Source of the DNA: Marinifilaceae bacterium
GTDB taxonomy: Bacteria > Bacteroidota > Bacteroidia > Bacteroidales > Marinifilaceae
NCBI GenBank assembly: GCA_016936255.1
Contig: JAFGYE010000073.1
Span: 1 to 64,000 of the forward strand
Length of the DNA: 64,000 nucleotides
Direction: 5' to 3'
The notes below the pieces were generated by a model. That model saw only the letters and a program-made list of their open reading frames with translations. It did no database searches and was not told where the DNA came from. Of the stretch, positions 34,593-43,586 are shown one piece after another. The translations under genes and the position numbers were made by a program. The first letter of the stretch is position 1; each line of letters begins with the position of its first letter.

Positions 34593-37500
34593 TTAATTAA
34601 TTTTGAATTCAATATCAGAATTATTTTTAAAATATTCGATCAATTCATTGGAAAGGTTTACCCTACAAGTTCTTGAGAACATTTTTATCCTCACATTTCT
34701 CTCATCAGTAATCACAAAATTCACTTGCAGATTCCCTTTACTTTCTTCCATGCAACTTGCCATTTCTGTGATTAATTCATTCGACAGACTACTTACGGGA
34801 ATTTCAATAGTAATCTCTTTCACCCGCTTTTCCATCACCTCGGAAAGTAAATTAATACTCTTCACCTTAAACTCTAATTCGGTTGAATCTCTTGGCCAAG
34901 ATCGGGTTTGAACCCTTCCGTTTATAAATACCGAAATTCCTTCGATAAAATAATTGCCATATTCAACAAAATCTTTTGAAAAGAATGCTAATTCATATGA
35001 ATCCGAAAAGTCTTCAATCGTTACGATTGCGAAAGGATTTCCGGTTTTCGTAGTTCCTCTTCTCACAGCGGTCACCATTCCTGCAACACTAATTTCCTTA
35101 TCCTTAAAAGCCTCAATACCGGAGCCTAACTGAGATAAGCTTGCATTGCAAAAAGTCTCTATCTCCAAACGATAATCATCTAAAGGATGAGCAGAAAGAT
35201 AAATCCCAATCAACGCTTTTTCCTTATTTAATCGTTCCAATTTATGCCAATCAGCACATTCAGGAATTTTTGGCGGTGTTACTACATAATCATCAACATC
35301 TCCGAATAAGGTTTGCTGCATATTGTTGTTCTCTGCCTGCATCTTATTTCCATACTTCACCAAATATTCCATAAAGGTAACATCGGTTTCATCGGGATGA
35401 AAGTATTGACTTCGCTTTAATCCAAAACTATCGAAACCGCCTGACATAGCTAAATTCTCGAGAGTTCTCTTGTTAACAGACCTTAAGTTGACACGCTCTA
35501 CAAAATCAAAAATATTTTTAAACGGACCATTTTTTCTTTCCTCGATAATATCATCAACAGCCTGCTCACCAACGCCTTTAACCCCAGCCATACCAAAACG
35601 AATAGCACCCTCCTTGTTCACCGTAAAACGAGCATAGGATTCATTCACATCTGGTCCTAACACAGGCATTCCCATGCGCTTGCACTCATCCATAAAAATA
35701 GTCACTTTCGTGATATCAGATAAGTTTCGGCTAAGCACCGCCGCCATAAATTCAGCAGGATAATGCGCCTTTAGGAATCCTGTTTGATAAGCAATATAAG
35801 CATAGCAAACCGAGTGAGATTTATTAAAAGCATACTTTGCAAATGCCTCCCAATCTGACCAAATCTTTTCAATTAATTTATCAGCCTTAACGTTATCACC
35901 ACCAACGCCCTCCATAAACTTAGGATTGTCATGACAGCCATTGATAAACTCTACCTTAAGCTTATCCATCATGGCAATCTGTTTCTTACCCATCGCCTTA
36001 CGCAAGGTATCCGACATGCCTCGGGTAAATCCACCCAAAGCACGGGATTGAAGCATCACCTGCTCCTGATAAACCGTAATCCCATAGGTATCTTTCAGGT
36101 AATCCTCCATTATTGGGTGATCGTAAGCAATCTCCTCTTCCCCATTCTTCCTTCTGGTAAACGAAGGAATATATTCCATTGGTCCCGGACGATACAAGGC
36201 ATTCATCGCAACCAAATCTTCAAAACGGTTCGGCTTTAAAGCCCGAAGGTGTTTCTTCATTCCAGGCGACTCGAACTGGAATATAGCAGTTGTTTCCCCA
36301 CGACTAAACATCTGGAAAGTCTCTTCATTCTCAAGATCTACATTGTTGATATCAACATCAATACCTTTGGACAGCTTTACATTGGCCAGAACTTCTTTAA
36401 TGATGGATAATGTTTTAAGTCCAAGGAAGTCCATCTTTAACAGACCAATATCTTCCACAAAACGACCATCGTACTGGGTTGTCAATAGATCTTCTCCTTT
36501 GGTAGGCATGACCGGCAAGTGCTCGTCCAGGGGATTTTTCCCAATCAAAATACCGCAGGCATGCACTCCGGTTTGTCTTACCGATCCTTCCAGAGATTCA
36601 GCAAATTTAATTGTTTGGGCGATAAGCGGATTGGAAGAATCTTTTTCTTCCAGGAGGGCAGGCTCTTCTTCGTATGCTTTTTTAAAGCTCATCTTGGGTG
36701 CTTCCGGTACCAGCTTGGTCAGACGGATAGCTTCTGCTAATTCTAAACCCAATACCCGCGCTACATCCTTAATAGAGCTTTTAGTAGCCATAGTTCCAAA
36801 AGTACAAATATGAGCTACTTTATCATGTCCGTATTTATTTGTTACATAATCGAGTACTTCCTGTCGTCCGTCATCATCAAAGTCGATATCCACATCGGGC
36901 ATTGAGATACGGTCGGGATTTAGGAAACGCTCGAACAGCAAATCATATTTTATGGGATCAACATCGGTAATACCAATACTATAAGCTACCACAGCACCGG
37001 CAGCCGAACCACGTCCCGGACCAACAATTACGCCATTGTTTTTTGCCCAATTAATAAAATCCTGAGTTATCAAGAAATATCCGGGGAAACCCATTGTTTT
37101 AATGGTGTTCAACTCAAAATTCAGGCGCTCAATTACATGATCCTCCAGAGTATCGCCATAGCGTTTTTTCGCACCTTTGAATGCAAGATGTTCGAGGTAG
37201 TCCGACTCTAACTTAATCGGCAACACCTTATCATAACCTCCAAGCTTCTCGTAACGCTCCTCTTCAAATTCCTTAATAAGTGTTGTTTCGTCGTATTTCT
37301 CTTTATAGTCTTCCAGAGTGCCGAACTCTTCAGGGATGTCAAATGAAGGCATTATGGGATTGGAGTTTAGCTCAAAAGCTTCCACTTTCTCAGCGATCTC
37401 CATGGTATTAGCAAGTGCATCCGGTACATCGGCAAAGAGCTCATTCATCTCTTCTCTTGTTTTAAACCATTCCTGCTTGGTGTAACGCATGCGTGTACTA

Positions 37501-38969
37501 TCATCGTAATCACGCCCAGTATTTAAACACACCAATACATCGTGTGCTTCGGCATCTTCGGGATTAACAAAATGGGAATCATTCGTGGCAATCACTTTAA
37601 CACCAAGTTCTGCTCCCAATCTACGAATCACTTTATTCACTCTCACCTGATTTTCCCAAACATCGCTCTTTAAGCGTGGGTCATTGTTGGGGTGACGCAT
37701 AATCTCAAGATAATAATCCTTATCAAAAACATCCTTAAACCAAAGGATAGTTTCTCTTGCCTTATCAATATTACCACCCATGATGTGCTGCGCGACTTCA
37801 CCACCCAGGCAAGCACTACTTACAATTAGTCCTTCGCTGTATTCTTCAAGTAAATCCTTGTCGATACGCGGTTTGTAGTACATACCGTCGATATGGGCAA
37901 TAGAAGTTAACTTTAAAAGATTCTGATATCCTTTATAGTTCTTAGCCAGTAAAATAATGTGATGACCTGACCCATCCCCTTTATTTTCTTTTATTAAATG
38001 TCCCCGTCTTGCCATATAGGCTTCAACACCAATAATTGGTTTGATGCCTGCTCTGCCACAGGCTACGTGAAACTCTTTTACACCAAACATACTGCCATGA
38101 TCGGTAATTGCAACAGCCGGCATACCGTCTTCCTTAGCTTTTGCTGCAATATCAGCTGTTTTGGCAGCTCCGTCGAGTATGGAATACTGAGAGTGAACAT
38201 GCAAATGAACAAAAGCCTGTGGAATGATATTCTTTGCTGCCTCCTGTCTCTTGCGCTCTTCATCTTCAATAGAAATTTCGTCGAAAGCAGTATTAACCTT
38301 AAAAGATTCGTATTCGATACCTACCAGCTCAATAGCGTCCGGATTATTGCGTTTAAATGCCTGAATCTGATCATTCGACAATACCTGAAAATCAGTCCTT
38401 AAGCCATCCACCCGAATCAACTCCAGAAAACAACGGGAAGTAGCTTCCACATCAGCTGCCGCATTATGAGCTTCGGCAAAAGGAACACCAAACAGCTTCA
38501 TATGAAGTTCGGTAAGAGTAGGATTTTTAAGCTGGCCTTTGCGTTTCAAATCACAATATTCCTTACTGCCAGTCATGGTATCCAAAGCAGTCGCTGTAAT
38601 TAACTCCTGTTCCTTCATCCCGCAACGCAAGAGTTCACAGCCTACTATATTTATATCAAAGGAAACATTGTGTCCGATAACATACTTCGACTTCCTCACA
38701 TCCTCCATAAAATGAAGCAGGGCCTCTTTGAGCGGAATCCCTTTTTCCTGAGCTATTTCAGTTGAAATACCATGAACTGCCACTACATCTTCAGGAATGG
38801 CAAAGCCATTGGGTGTGATAACATGATTTTTAGCAAAAAGAAAATTACCCTCCATATCATGACATTGCCAAGCCAGCTGTACCATACGTGGCCAGTTGTC
38901 AAAATCATTTAATGGTGCTTTCCATTTTTTAGGTAAGCCAGTAGTTTCTGTATCAAATATTAAAAACAT
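34593..38969 (-). CDS. dnaE: DNA polymerase III alpha subunit with fused DnaQ-type exonuclease
   Basis: The 1458 residues start with a DEDDh exonuclease domain (about 1-185: FDTETTG at 5-11, HNVSFD with Asp105, HNAAADVEAT with Asp173). A PHP domain begins HLHVHSQYSILDGA (about 255), and the polymerase core holds GRGSAAGA (about 650) and the catalytic PDVDIDFDDDGR (about 691). An HhH/OB-fold tail follows (about 1290: EISVAGMVTAVRRGTT). E. coli DnaE is ~1160 residues without the exonuclease. The fused form, which carries proofreading in the same chain, is known in Bacteroidota. It is the replicative polymerase. No frameshift or missing catalytic residue is seen. Confidence 0.97.
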   Translation of the reverse strand: MFLIFDTETTGLPKKWKAPLNDFDNWPRMVQLAWQCHDMEGNFLFAKNHVITPNGFAIPEDVVAVHGISTEIAQEKGIPLKEALLHFMEDVRKSKYVIGHNVSFDINIVGCELLRCGMKEQELITATALDTMTGSKEYCDLKRKGQLKNPTLTELHMKLFGVPFAEAHNAAADVEATSRCFLELIRVDGLRTDFQVLSNDQIQAFKRNNPDAIELVGIEYESFKVNTAFDEISIEDEERKRQEAAKNIIPQAFVHLHVHSQYSILDGAAKTADIAAKAKEDGMPAVAITDHGSMFGVKEFHVACGRAGIKPIIGVEAYMARRGHLIKENKGDGSGHHIILLAKNYKGYQNLLKLTSIAHIDGMYYKPRIDKDLLEEYSEGLIVSSACLGGEVAQHIMGGNIDKARETILWFKDVFDKDYYLEIMRHPNNDPRLKSDVWENQVRVNKVIRRLGAELGVKVIATNDSHFVNPEDAEAHDVLVCLNTGRDYDDSTRMRYTKQEWFKTREEMNELFADVPDALANTMEIAEKVEAFELNSNPIMPSFDIPEEFGTLEDYKEKYDETTLIKEFEEERYEKLGGYDKVLPIKLESDYLEHLAFKGAKKRYGDTLEDHVIERLNFELNTIKTMGFPGYFLITQDFINWAKNNGVIVGPGRGSAAGAVVAYSIGITDVDPIKYDLLFERFLNPDRISMPDVDIDFDDDGRQEVLDYVTNKYGHDKVAHICTFGTMATKSSIKDVARVLGLELAEAIRLTKLVPEAPKMSFKKAYEEEPALLEEKDSSNPLIAQTIKFAESLEGSVRQTGVHACGILIGKNPLDEHLPVMPTKGEDLLTTQYDGRFVEDIGLLKMDFLGLKTLSIIKEVLANVKLSKGIDVDINNVDLENEETFQMFSRGETTAIFQFESPGMKKHLRALKPNRFEDLVAMNALYRPGPMEYIPSFTRRKNGEEEIAYDHPIMEDYLKDTYGITVYQEQVMLQSRALGGFTRGMSDTLRKAMGKKQIAMMDKLKVEFINGCHDNPKFMEGVGGDNVKADKLIEKIWSDWEAFAKYAFNKSHSVCYAYIAYQTGFLKAHYPAEFMAAVLSRNLSDITKVTIFMDECKRMGMPVLGPDVNESYARFTVNKEGAIRFGMAGVKGVGEQAVDDIIEERKNGPFKNIFDFVERVNLRSVNKRTLENLAMSGGFDSFGLKRSQYFHPDETDVTFMEYLVKYGNKMQAENNNMQQTLFGDVDDYVVTPPKIPECADWHKLERLNKEKALIGIYLSAHPLDDYRLEIETFCNASLSQLGSGIEAFKDKEISVAGMVTAVRRGTTKTGNPFAIVTIEDFSDSYELAFFSKDFVEYGNYFIEGISVFINGRVQTRSWPRDSTELEFKVKSINLLSEVMEKRVKEITIEIPVSSLSNELITEMASCMEESKGNLQVNFVITDERNVRIKMFSRTCRVNLSNELIEYFKNNSDIEFKIN

Positions 38970-39273
38970 CTCAGTATCAGAATTATTATAGTTATGCCTT
39001 TAAATGAGTGGCGGTTTGCGAAGATAATGAATTAAAAAAAAAAGGGATTCTTCCAAGCAAAATTAGTAAATATAGACGTACTATTCTTTCTAAATTACCA
39101 ACATCTGTTTAATGTAGTAAAGAGCTTGTGTGCAACATTCTTATATACATGACTATTAGACGATAAAATAATCTTTTAAGCGATGTTTTTTATCAAAAAT
39201 AAAATAGTATCTTTGTCGCGCTTATAAATCGTGGTATGTATACCGCAACTTATTCATTTATTAAAATAAAGTT
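38970..39273. other. Divergent promoter gap between dnaE and rpsP
   Basis: The gap is AT-rich and has no ORF of merit. The right half carries the rpsP promoter box. The left half has a weaker minus-strand TATCTTCG about 50 bases before the dnaE start that may serve dnaE. I see no stable RNA or repeat. Confidence 0.55.
39208..39215 (+). promoter_or_regulatory. -7 box of the rpsP-rimM promoter
   Basis: TATCTTTG is an exact TAnnTTTG match, 58 bases before the rpsP ATG, with a T-rich -33 region about 20 bases upstream. The neighbouring TTTGTCGC resembles initiation regions of highly expressed Bacteroidota genes. Confidence 0.6.
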
Positions 39274-39819
39274 ATGCCAGTAAAAATCAGACTAGCTAGA
39301 CACGGTCGTAAAAGAAACGCATTCTACCACATTGTGGTAGCAGATAGCAGATCACCACGTGATGGTAAATACATTGAGCGTATTGGATCTTACAATCCAA
39401 ACACCAATCCTGCTACAATTAACTTGGATTTTGACAAAGCTGTTAACTGGCTTGGAAATGGTGCTCAGCCTACTGACACTGCAAGAGCAATTTTATCTTA
39501 CGAAGGTGTAATGATGAAAAGACACTTGCTTGCCGGTGTGAAAAAAGGAGCTTTTGATGAAGCTGCTGCTGAAGTAAAATTCGAAGCTTGGAAAAAAGAG
39601 AAAGAAGCAAAAATCAACGCTAAGAAAGAAGGTCTTTCGAAAAATGCTGATGATGCATCGAAAGCTCGTTTAGAAGCTGAAGCTAAAATTAGCGCAAACA
39701 GAGCAGAAGCTATCGCTAAGAGAGCTGCTGATGCTGAAGCTGCTGCCAAAGCTGAAGAAGCTGGAGCAACTAGCGAAGAGGCTGCAACAGAAGAAGGTTC
39801 GGAAGAAACTGAAGCTTAA
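39274..39819 (+). CDS. rpsP: 30S ribosomal protein S16 with long C-terminal extension
   Basis: Residues 1-~80 are S16 ([41 protein letters not shown]), an early-binding protein that stabilises the 16S rRNA 5' domain. The family is normally 80-90 residues. Here about 100 extra residues, very rich in Ala, Glu and Lys ([20 protein letters not shown]), form a probable helical tail ending acidic. Such tails occur in other Bacteroidota. rimM follows after ten bases, giving the conserved rpsP-rimM order. Confidence 0.96.
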   Translation: MPVKIRLARHGRKRNAFYHIVVADSRSPRDGKYIERIGSYNPNTNPATINLDFDKAVNWLGNGAQPTDTARAILSYEGVMMKRHLLAGVKKGAFDEAAAEVKFEAWKKEKEAKINAKKEGLSKNADDASKARLEAEAKISANRAEAIAKRAADAEAAAKAEEAGATSEEAATEEGSEETEA

Positions 39820-39829
39820 TATTGAATGC

Positions 39830-40372
39830 ATGCTTAAAATAGAGGATTGCTATCTTGCCGGAACATTTACTAAAACTCATGGAGTTAAAGGCGAATTAGT
39901 TGCCAAGAAAAACAGCAAGCTTCTTGAAAAAAATAAATTGGAATCAGTTTTTGTCGATATCGACGGAGGACTGGTTCCTTTTTTTATTCCTAAAAACGGA
40001 ATTACTACCCGAAACCATTCTACGGTTCGTATTGTTTTGGAAGATCTGGATTCGGAAGCGAAAGCTCAGCGATTTATTGGCTGTGATATTTACATTCCCA
40101 TGAAGAATGTTCCTGAGTTTATAGAAGAAGCGGATGATCTTGATCCGAATCTGTTAATCGGCTTCCTTTATATTGATGAGGAAAAAGGTGAATTGGGAGA
40201 AATTGAAGATATTCAGGATTACTCCGGCAACATTGTTCTTGTTATTTCGGTTAATAATCAGGAAGTATTGATTCCTTTTGCCGAACAAAACTTCATTGAA
40301 ATAAGTGAGGAAAATAAAACCATCACCATGGAAACTCCCGATGGACTTATCGATATGTATCTTAGTGAATAA
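39830..40372 (+). CDS. rimM: Ribosome maturation factor RimM
   Basis: I start at the ATG for MLKIEDCYLAGTFTKTHGVK. The open frame runs back into rpsP but without family sequence. The 180 residues comprise the N-terminal RimM barrel (THGVKGELVAK, about 14-90) and the PRC-barrel (about 100-175, LIGFLYIDEEKGELGEIEDI and VLIPFAEQNFIEI). RimM binds S19 and helps process 16S rRNA in 30S assembly. Ten bases after rpsP and lacking its own promoter, it is surely cotranscribed. Confidence 0.94.
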   Translation: MLKIEDCYLAGTFTKTHGVKGELVAKKNSKLLEKNKLESVFVDIDGGLVPFFIPKNGITTRNHSTVRIVLEDLDSEAKAQRFIGCDIYIPMKNVPEFIEEADDLDPNLLIGFLYIDEEKGELGEIEDIQDYSGNIVLVISVNNQEVLIPFAEQNFIEISEENKTITMETPDGLIDMYLSE

Positions 40373-40422
40373 ATCACTTCCTGTTCTGCTGCATTACAAA
40401 GTAAAAAACTGTTATCAGTATA

Positions 40423-40845
40423 TTATTTAATCAGCAGCTCCCCTTCGAACTCAAGAATTCTAATCTTTAAGATTTCCGGAACTTTTATGCTTTCTCCCAA
40501 TTTTTGACTGTAGGCTACCATTACCTGTGATGTTTTGGTTTTAATCTCGCCTGTTTTTAAATCGACAATATTCTGGTACATTCCTACACTTTTATTGCCA
40601 ATCCGGAAAATTTTTGTTTGCACTTCAATTTTATCACTCAGGGTGATGGATGACAAATAATCTATCTCCAAATGAGCTACGATTAATGCAGATTCATTCC
40701 AATCAATTACTTCCCCATATACTTGCTGAAAATAATCCATTCGGGCCAAATCGAGGTAGCTTAACTGAACTCCGTTATTCGCATGTCCTATTAAATCGAT
40801 ATCGCCAAAGCGGATTTGTATTTTCTTTTTGTGCTTGAATTCCAT
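40423..40845 (-). CDS. Acyl-CoA thioesterase, 4HBT hot-dog family
   Basis: The start at MEFKHKKKIQIRFGDID gives 140 residues. The longer frame begins with a hydrophobic stretch that is not part of the fold. RFGDIDLIGHANN is the family signature with the catalytic Asp in GDID and the helix after GHANN. The body continues LSYLDLARMDYFQQVYG. It should hydrolyse an acyl-CoA; chain length and substrate are unknown. It is convergent with rimM, 50 bases apart. Confidence 0.88.
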   Translation of the reverse strand: MEFKHKKKIQIRFGDIDLIGHANNGVQLSYLDLARMDYFQQVYGEVIDWNESALIVAHLEIDYLSSITLSDKIEVQTKIFRIGNKSVGMYQNIVDLKTGEIKTKTSQVMVAYSQKLGESIKVPEILKIRILEFEGELLIK

Positions 40846-41083
40846 TTTGCTAATTTTTATGCGAATGTATATACAAATTGTGAAAAGAATCAATGAGATG
40901 TAGATTTTATGATTTTTTTTAAGGTGCACTACTGTTCCTAAGTATACTTAATGCGCTGCAAAATTGTATGTTTTAAATTTAGTTACTCAAATATTTAAAG
41001 CTTTAAAATATTTCTTAGTGCAACTTTTCGCCGACTTGTTCGTCTTTTATTAGAACATGATTTTTTATCTAAAATTAATTTAT

Positions 41084-41803
41084 ATGAACACAAAACGTAT
41101 TACTTCCCTACTGGCTGTTTTTGCTCTTGTTTTGAGTGGTAGTTTGGCCTTTGCCCAAAAAACAGAAACCCGGAATGTTGGATCATTTGAATCAGTTAGT
41201 CTTGCCATTCACGCCAAGGTATTTATCACCCAGGAAAATTCTACTTCAGTAGAAATGAAAGGCGATGCTGATGATTTAGAAGAAATTATTACTGAGGTTG
41301 AAAATGGAACTCTAAAAATTAAGCGCAAAAAAAATAAAAACTGGGGTTGGAACAATTCATTCAAAAATGTTGAAGTGTATATATCTTCGTCGCAGATAAA
41401 GAATTTAAGCATTTCCGGATCGGGCAATATTATAACTAAAAGCCCAATAGAAACTACGAATGCAAAATATGCAATCAGCGGCAGCGGCAATATTTTTATT
41501 GAAGATTTATCTGCAGAAACTGTTGATTGTCATATTTCAGGATCGGGAGACATTAATTTAAAAGGTGATGGATTGCAGGAACTCGAAATTCACATTAGTG
41601 GCTCGGGCGATGTTGATGCAGGCTATTTGAAATCTGAAAATGTTGATGTGCATGTATCAGGATCGGGAGATTGTAAGGTATATGCCACAAAAAAACTGAC
41701 GGCAAGAGTAGCTGGCAGCGGTGACATTTACTACCGCGGAAAACCGGATTACGTAGATTCAAAATCTGCAGGTTCCGGTCACATAAAATCAATTGGAATG
41801 TAA
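41084..41803 (+). CDS. Secreted DUF2807 (GIN-domain) beta-helix protein
   Basis: The start at MNTKRITSLLAVFALVLSGS gives a clear signal peptide cut after AFA (about residue 24). The upstream in-frame ATG would add nine residues that spoil the signal. The mature 215 residues show DUF2807 repeats with recurring SGSGN/SGSGD turns every ~20 residues (ISGSGNI, SGSGDINL, SGSGDVDA, SGSGDCKV, AGSGDIYY), the mark of a right-handed beta-solenoid. It is probably a periplasmic or surface protein. Small stand-alone members are abundant in Bacteroidota and uncharacterised. Confidence 0.9.
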   Translation: MNTKRITSLLAVFALVLSGSLAFAQKTETRNVGSFESVSLAIHAKVFITQENSTSVEMKGDADDLEEIITEVENGTLKIKRKKNKNWGWNNSFKNVEVYISSSQIKNLSISGSGNIITKSPIETTNAKYAISGSGNIFIEDLSAETVDCHISGSGDINLKGDGLQELEIHISGSGDVDAGYLKSENVDVHVSGSGDCKVYATKKLTARVAGSGDIYYRGKPDYVDSKSAGSGHIKSIGM

Positions 41804-41811
41804 AAACTGAT

Positions 41812-41842
41812 CCGTAGGGATACACAGTCGTGGTCCCTACGG
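41812..41842. terminator. GTAGGG-type palindrome acting as shared terminator
   Basis: CCGTAGGGA pairs with TCCCTACGG around a 13-base loop. It sits between convergent genes, and its right arm overlaps the last codons and TAG of the tsaC gene. It has the outer arms of the dispersed GTAGGG repeat family. T-runs are weak on either side, so termination strength is uncertain. Confidence 0.6.
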
Positions 41843-42400
41843 TCTAATTATTTGAATCTCTCCTCCCAATCCGATTTTAATGATACTGGAAGCTTTGCAT
41901 TTTTCCATATCCTCTTGCCGGTATTCCACGATATAATCGACTGCTTCTTTTATTTCATCACCAATCTCGTGAAAATTTGCAGGTGAAACCTCTCCACTTC
42001 GATTTGCTGAAGTAGAAACAATAGGTTTCTTAAATCGTTGAATCAAATTTTGTGTAAACTCTTCATTGGTAATTCGGATACCAATGGTACCATCTGAATT
42101 GATTAAATTTGGAGCCAGATTTTTCGCACCAGGATAAATCAGAGTCATGGGCTGATCATTCGTATCAATTAAATCCCAGGCAATTTCCGGAACCTCATCA
42201 ACATATGAATTCAGGCGGTTGGGATTCTCCATTAAAACCAGCATGGCTTTGGAATCTTCCCTGTTCTTAATTTCATAAACTCTTTTCACCGCTTCAGGAT
42301 TTGTTGCATCGCATCCTATTCCCCAGATAGTATCTGTAGGATATAGAATAACTCCACCAGCGTGAAGTACTTCCAAAGCTTTTTTAATGTCGTTGTGCAT
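41837..42400 (-). CDS. tsaC: L-threonylcarbamoyladenylate synthase, TsaC/YrdC family
   Basis: The 187 residues form the YrdC fold only, with no Sua5 C-terminal domain. GGVILYPTDTIWGIGCDATN opens the active site, IKNREDSKAMLVLM supplies the KxR...SK ATP/bicarbonate-threonine pocket, and PIVSTSANRSGE is the signature loop. It makes threonylcarbamoyl-AMP for the t6A37 modification of ANN-decoding tRNAs. The stop codon lies inside a palindrome shared with the convergent DUF2807 gene. Confidence 0.93.
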   Translation of the reverse strand: MHNDIKKALEVLHAGGVILYPTDTIWGIGCDATNPEAVKRVYEIKNREDSKAMLVLMENPNRLNSYVDEVPEIAWDLIDTNDQPMTLIYPGAKNLAPNLINSDGTIGIRITNEEFTQNLIQRFKKPIVSTSANRSGEVSPANFHEIGDEIKEAVDYIVEYRQEDMEKCKASSIIKIGLGGEIQIIRP

Positions 42401-42437
42401 TTCTAATTTGTTAGTATTCTTTCAAATCATTAGAAAC

Positions 42438-42472
42438 AAATGAGTAATCAATTTTCATTGATTACTCATTTT
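42438..42472 (-). terminator. Stem-loop after dapD
   Basis: AAATGAGTAATCAAT pairs perfectly with ATTGATTACTCATTT around TTTC, a 15-bp stem 22 bases past the dapD stop. On the minus strand it is followed by TGTTTC, a weak T-tract. The opposite strand has a better T-run, but no gene on that strand ends nearby. Confidence 0.65.
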
Positions 42473-42492
42473 TACTTTAATTATTACCTAAA

Positions 42493-43311
42493 CTATACCG
42501 CTACATTGTATTCACGCAATGCATCGTTCAGCGAAGTCTTTAAATCTGTTGATGGTTTTCTTTTTCCGATGATTAAAGCACAAGGAACCTGATAATCCCC
42601 TGCAGGAAACTTCTTGGTTCTTGTTCCTGGAATCACTACCGAACGAGCCGGGATGAATCCGCTGTACTCAACTGGCTCTTCGCCTGTTACATCTATAATT
42701 CTTGTTGATCCGGTAAGCACTACATTAGCTCCCAAAACAACTTCTTTTTCTAAATGGACTCCTTCAACAACAATGCAGCGGGAGCCTATAAAACAATTGT
42801 CTTCGATGATTACCGGAGCGGCTTGAATCGGCTCTAAAACACCGCCAATACCAACACCGCCACTAAGGTGAACATGTTTTCCAATCTGAGCACAAGATCC
42901 TACTGTTGCCCATGTGTCGACCATGGTTCCTTCGCCCACATATGCACCAATATTCACGTATGATGGCATCATTACCACATCCCTGGCAATAAAAGCTCCG
43001 TATCGTGCCACTGCGTGAGGTACAACCCTAACTCCCAATTCAGCATAGTTGGTTTTCAATGCCATTTTATCATGGAATTCAAATGGACCTACTTCAATGG
43101 TTTCCATTTTACGAATAGGAAAATAAAGTATTACCGCTTTTTTCACCCACTCATTTACTTGCCATCCGTCTGCAACAGGTTCTGCTGTGCGAAGTATCCC
43201 TTTGTCTAACAATTCAATTACTTCTTCAATGCTTTTTTGCATCTCAAGAGTACTTAAAAGTGACCGGTTATCCCATGCAGCTTCTATGCTTTCTTTCAAA
43301 TTCTGGTACAT
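42493..43311 (-). CDS. dapD: Tetrahydrodipicolinate N-succinyltransferase
   Basis: This 272-residue trimeric left-handed beta-helix enzyme has hexapeptide repeats from about 105 to 210 (VMMPSYVNIGAYVGEGTMVD, AQIGKHVHLSGGVGIGGVLE). The closing segment FIPARSVVIPGTRTKKFPAG is typical of DapD. It transfers succinyl from succinyl-CoA to L-2,3,4,5-tetrahydrodipicolinate in the lysine/meso-DAP pathway. Many Bacteroidota use the DapL route instead, so dapD indicates the succinylase route here. It is monocistronic with a following stem-loop. Confidence 0.95.
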   Translation of the reverse strand: MYQNLKESIEAAWDNRSLLSTLEMQKSIEEVIELLDKGILRTAEPVADGWQVNEWVKKAVILYFPIRKMETIEVGPFEFHDKMALKTNYAELGVRVVPHAVARYGAFIARDVVMMPSYVNIGAYVGEGTMVDTWATVGSCAQIGKHVHLSGGVGIGGVLEPIQAAPVIIEDNCFIGSRCIVVEGVHLEKEVVLGANVVLTGSTRIIDVTGEEPVEYSGFIPARSVVIPGTRTKKFPAGDYQVPCALIIGKRKPSTDLKTSLNDALREYNVAV

Positions 43312-43554
43312 AATTAGTTGTATCTTATCTATTTTGGTTAATTAGATAACAAAACTAGTTAAAAAGAATAAAAGTAGAAAGGTCTGCAAGAGTCTAAAAA
43401 ATCAAATAGTCAAACAGTCTAAACCAATTGCAATATCGATTGTTCCTAAATTGAATATGAATAAGACCAAAATTTACCAGAACAACTCAAACATCAAATA
43501 TTCTTATGACTACAATTCATAACTTATTTTTATTAAAATATTAATTTCATTTCC

Positions 43555-43562
43555 TATTTTTG
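43555..43562 (+). promoter_or_regulatory. -7 box of the uracil-DNA glycosylase promoter
   Basis: TATTTTTG fits TAnnTTTG and ends 24 bases before the ATG. It also overlaps the alternative TTG codon at 43560, which argues against that TTG being the start. Confidence 0.45.
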
Positions 43563-43586
43563 AGCTTACAAAAAATAGCAGCCAGC

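Noticed and set aside
36343-36813. 156-codon plus-strand ORF opposite dnaE
   Set aside because: It is antisense to the intact polymerase core and Ser/Arg-rich, as is usual for shadow frames.
43560-43586. TTG start for the uracil-DNA glycosylase
   Set aside because: The codon is part of a TATTTTTG promoter-like box, and the ATG at 43587 starts the fold properly.
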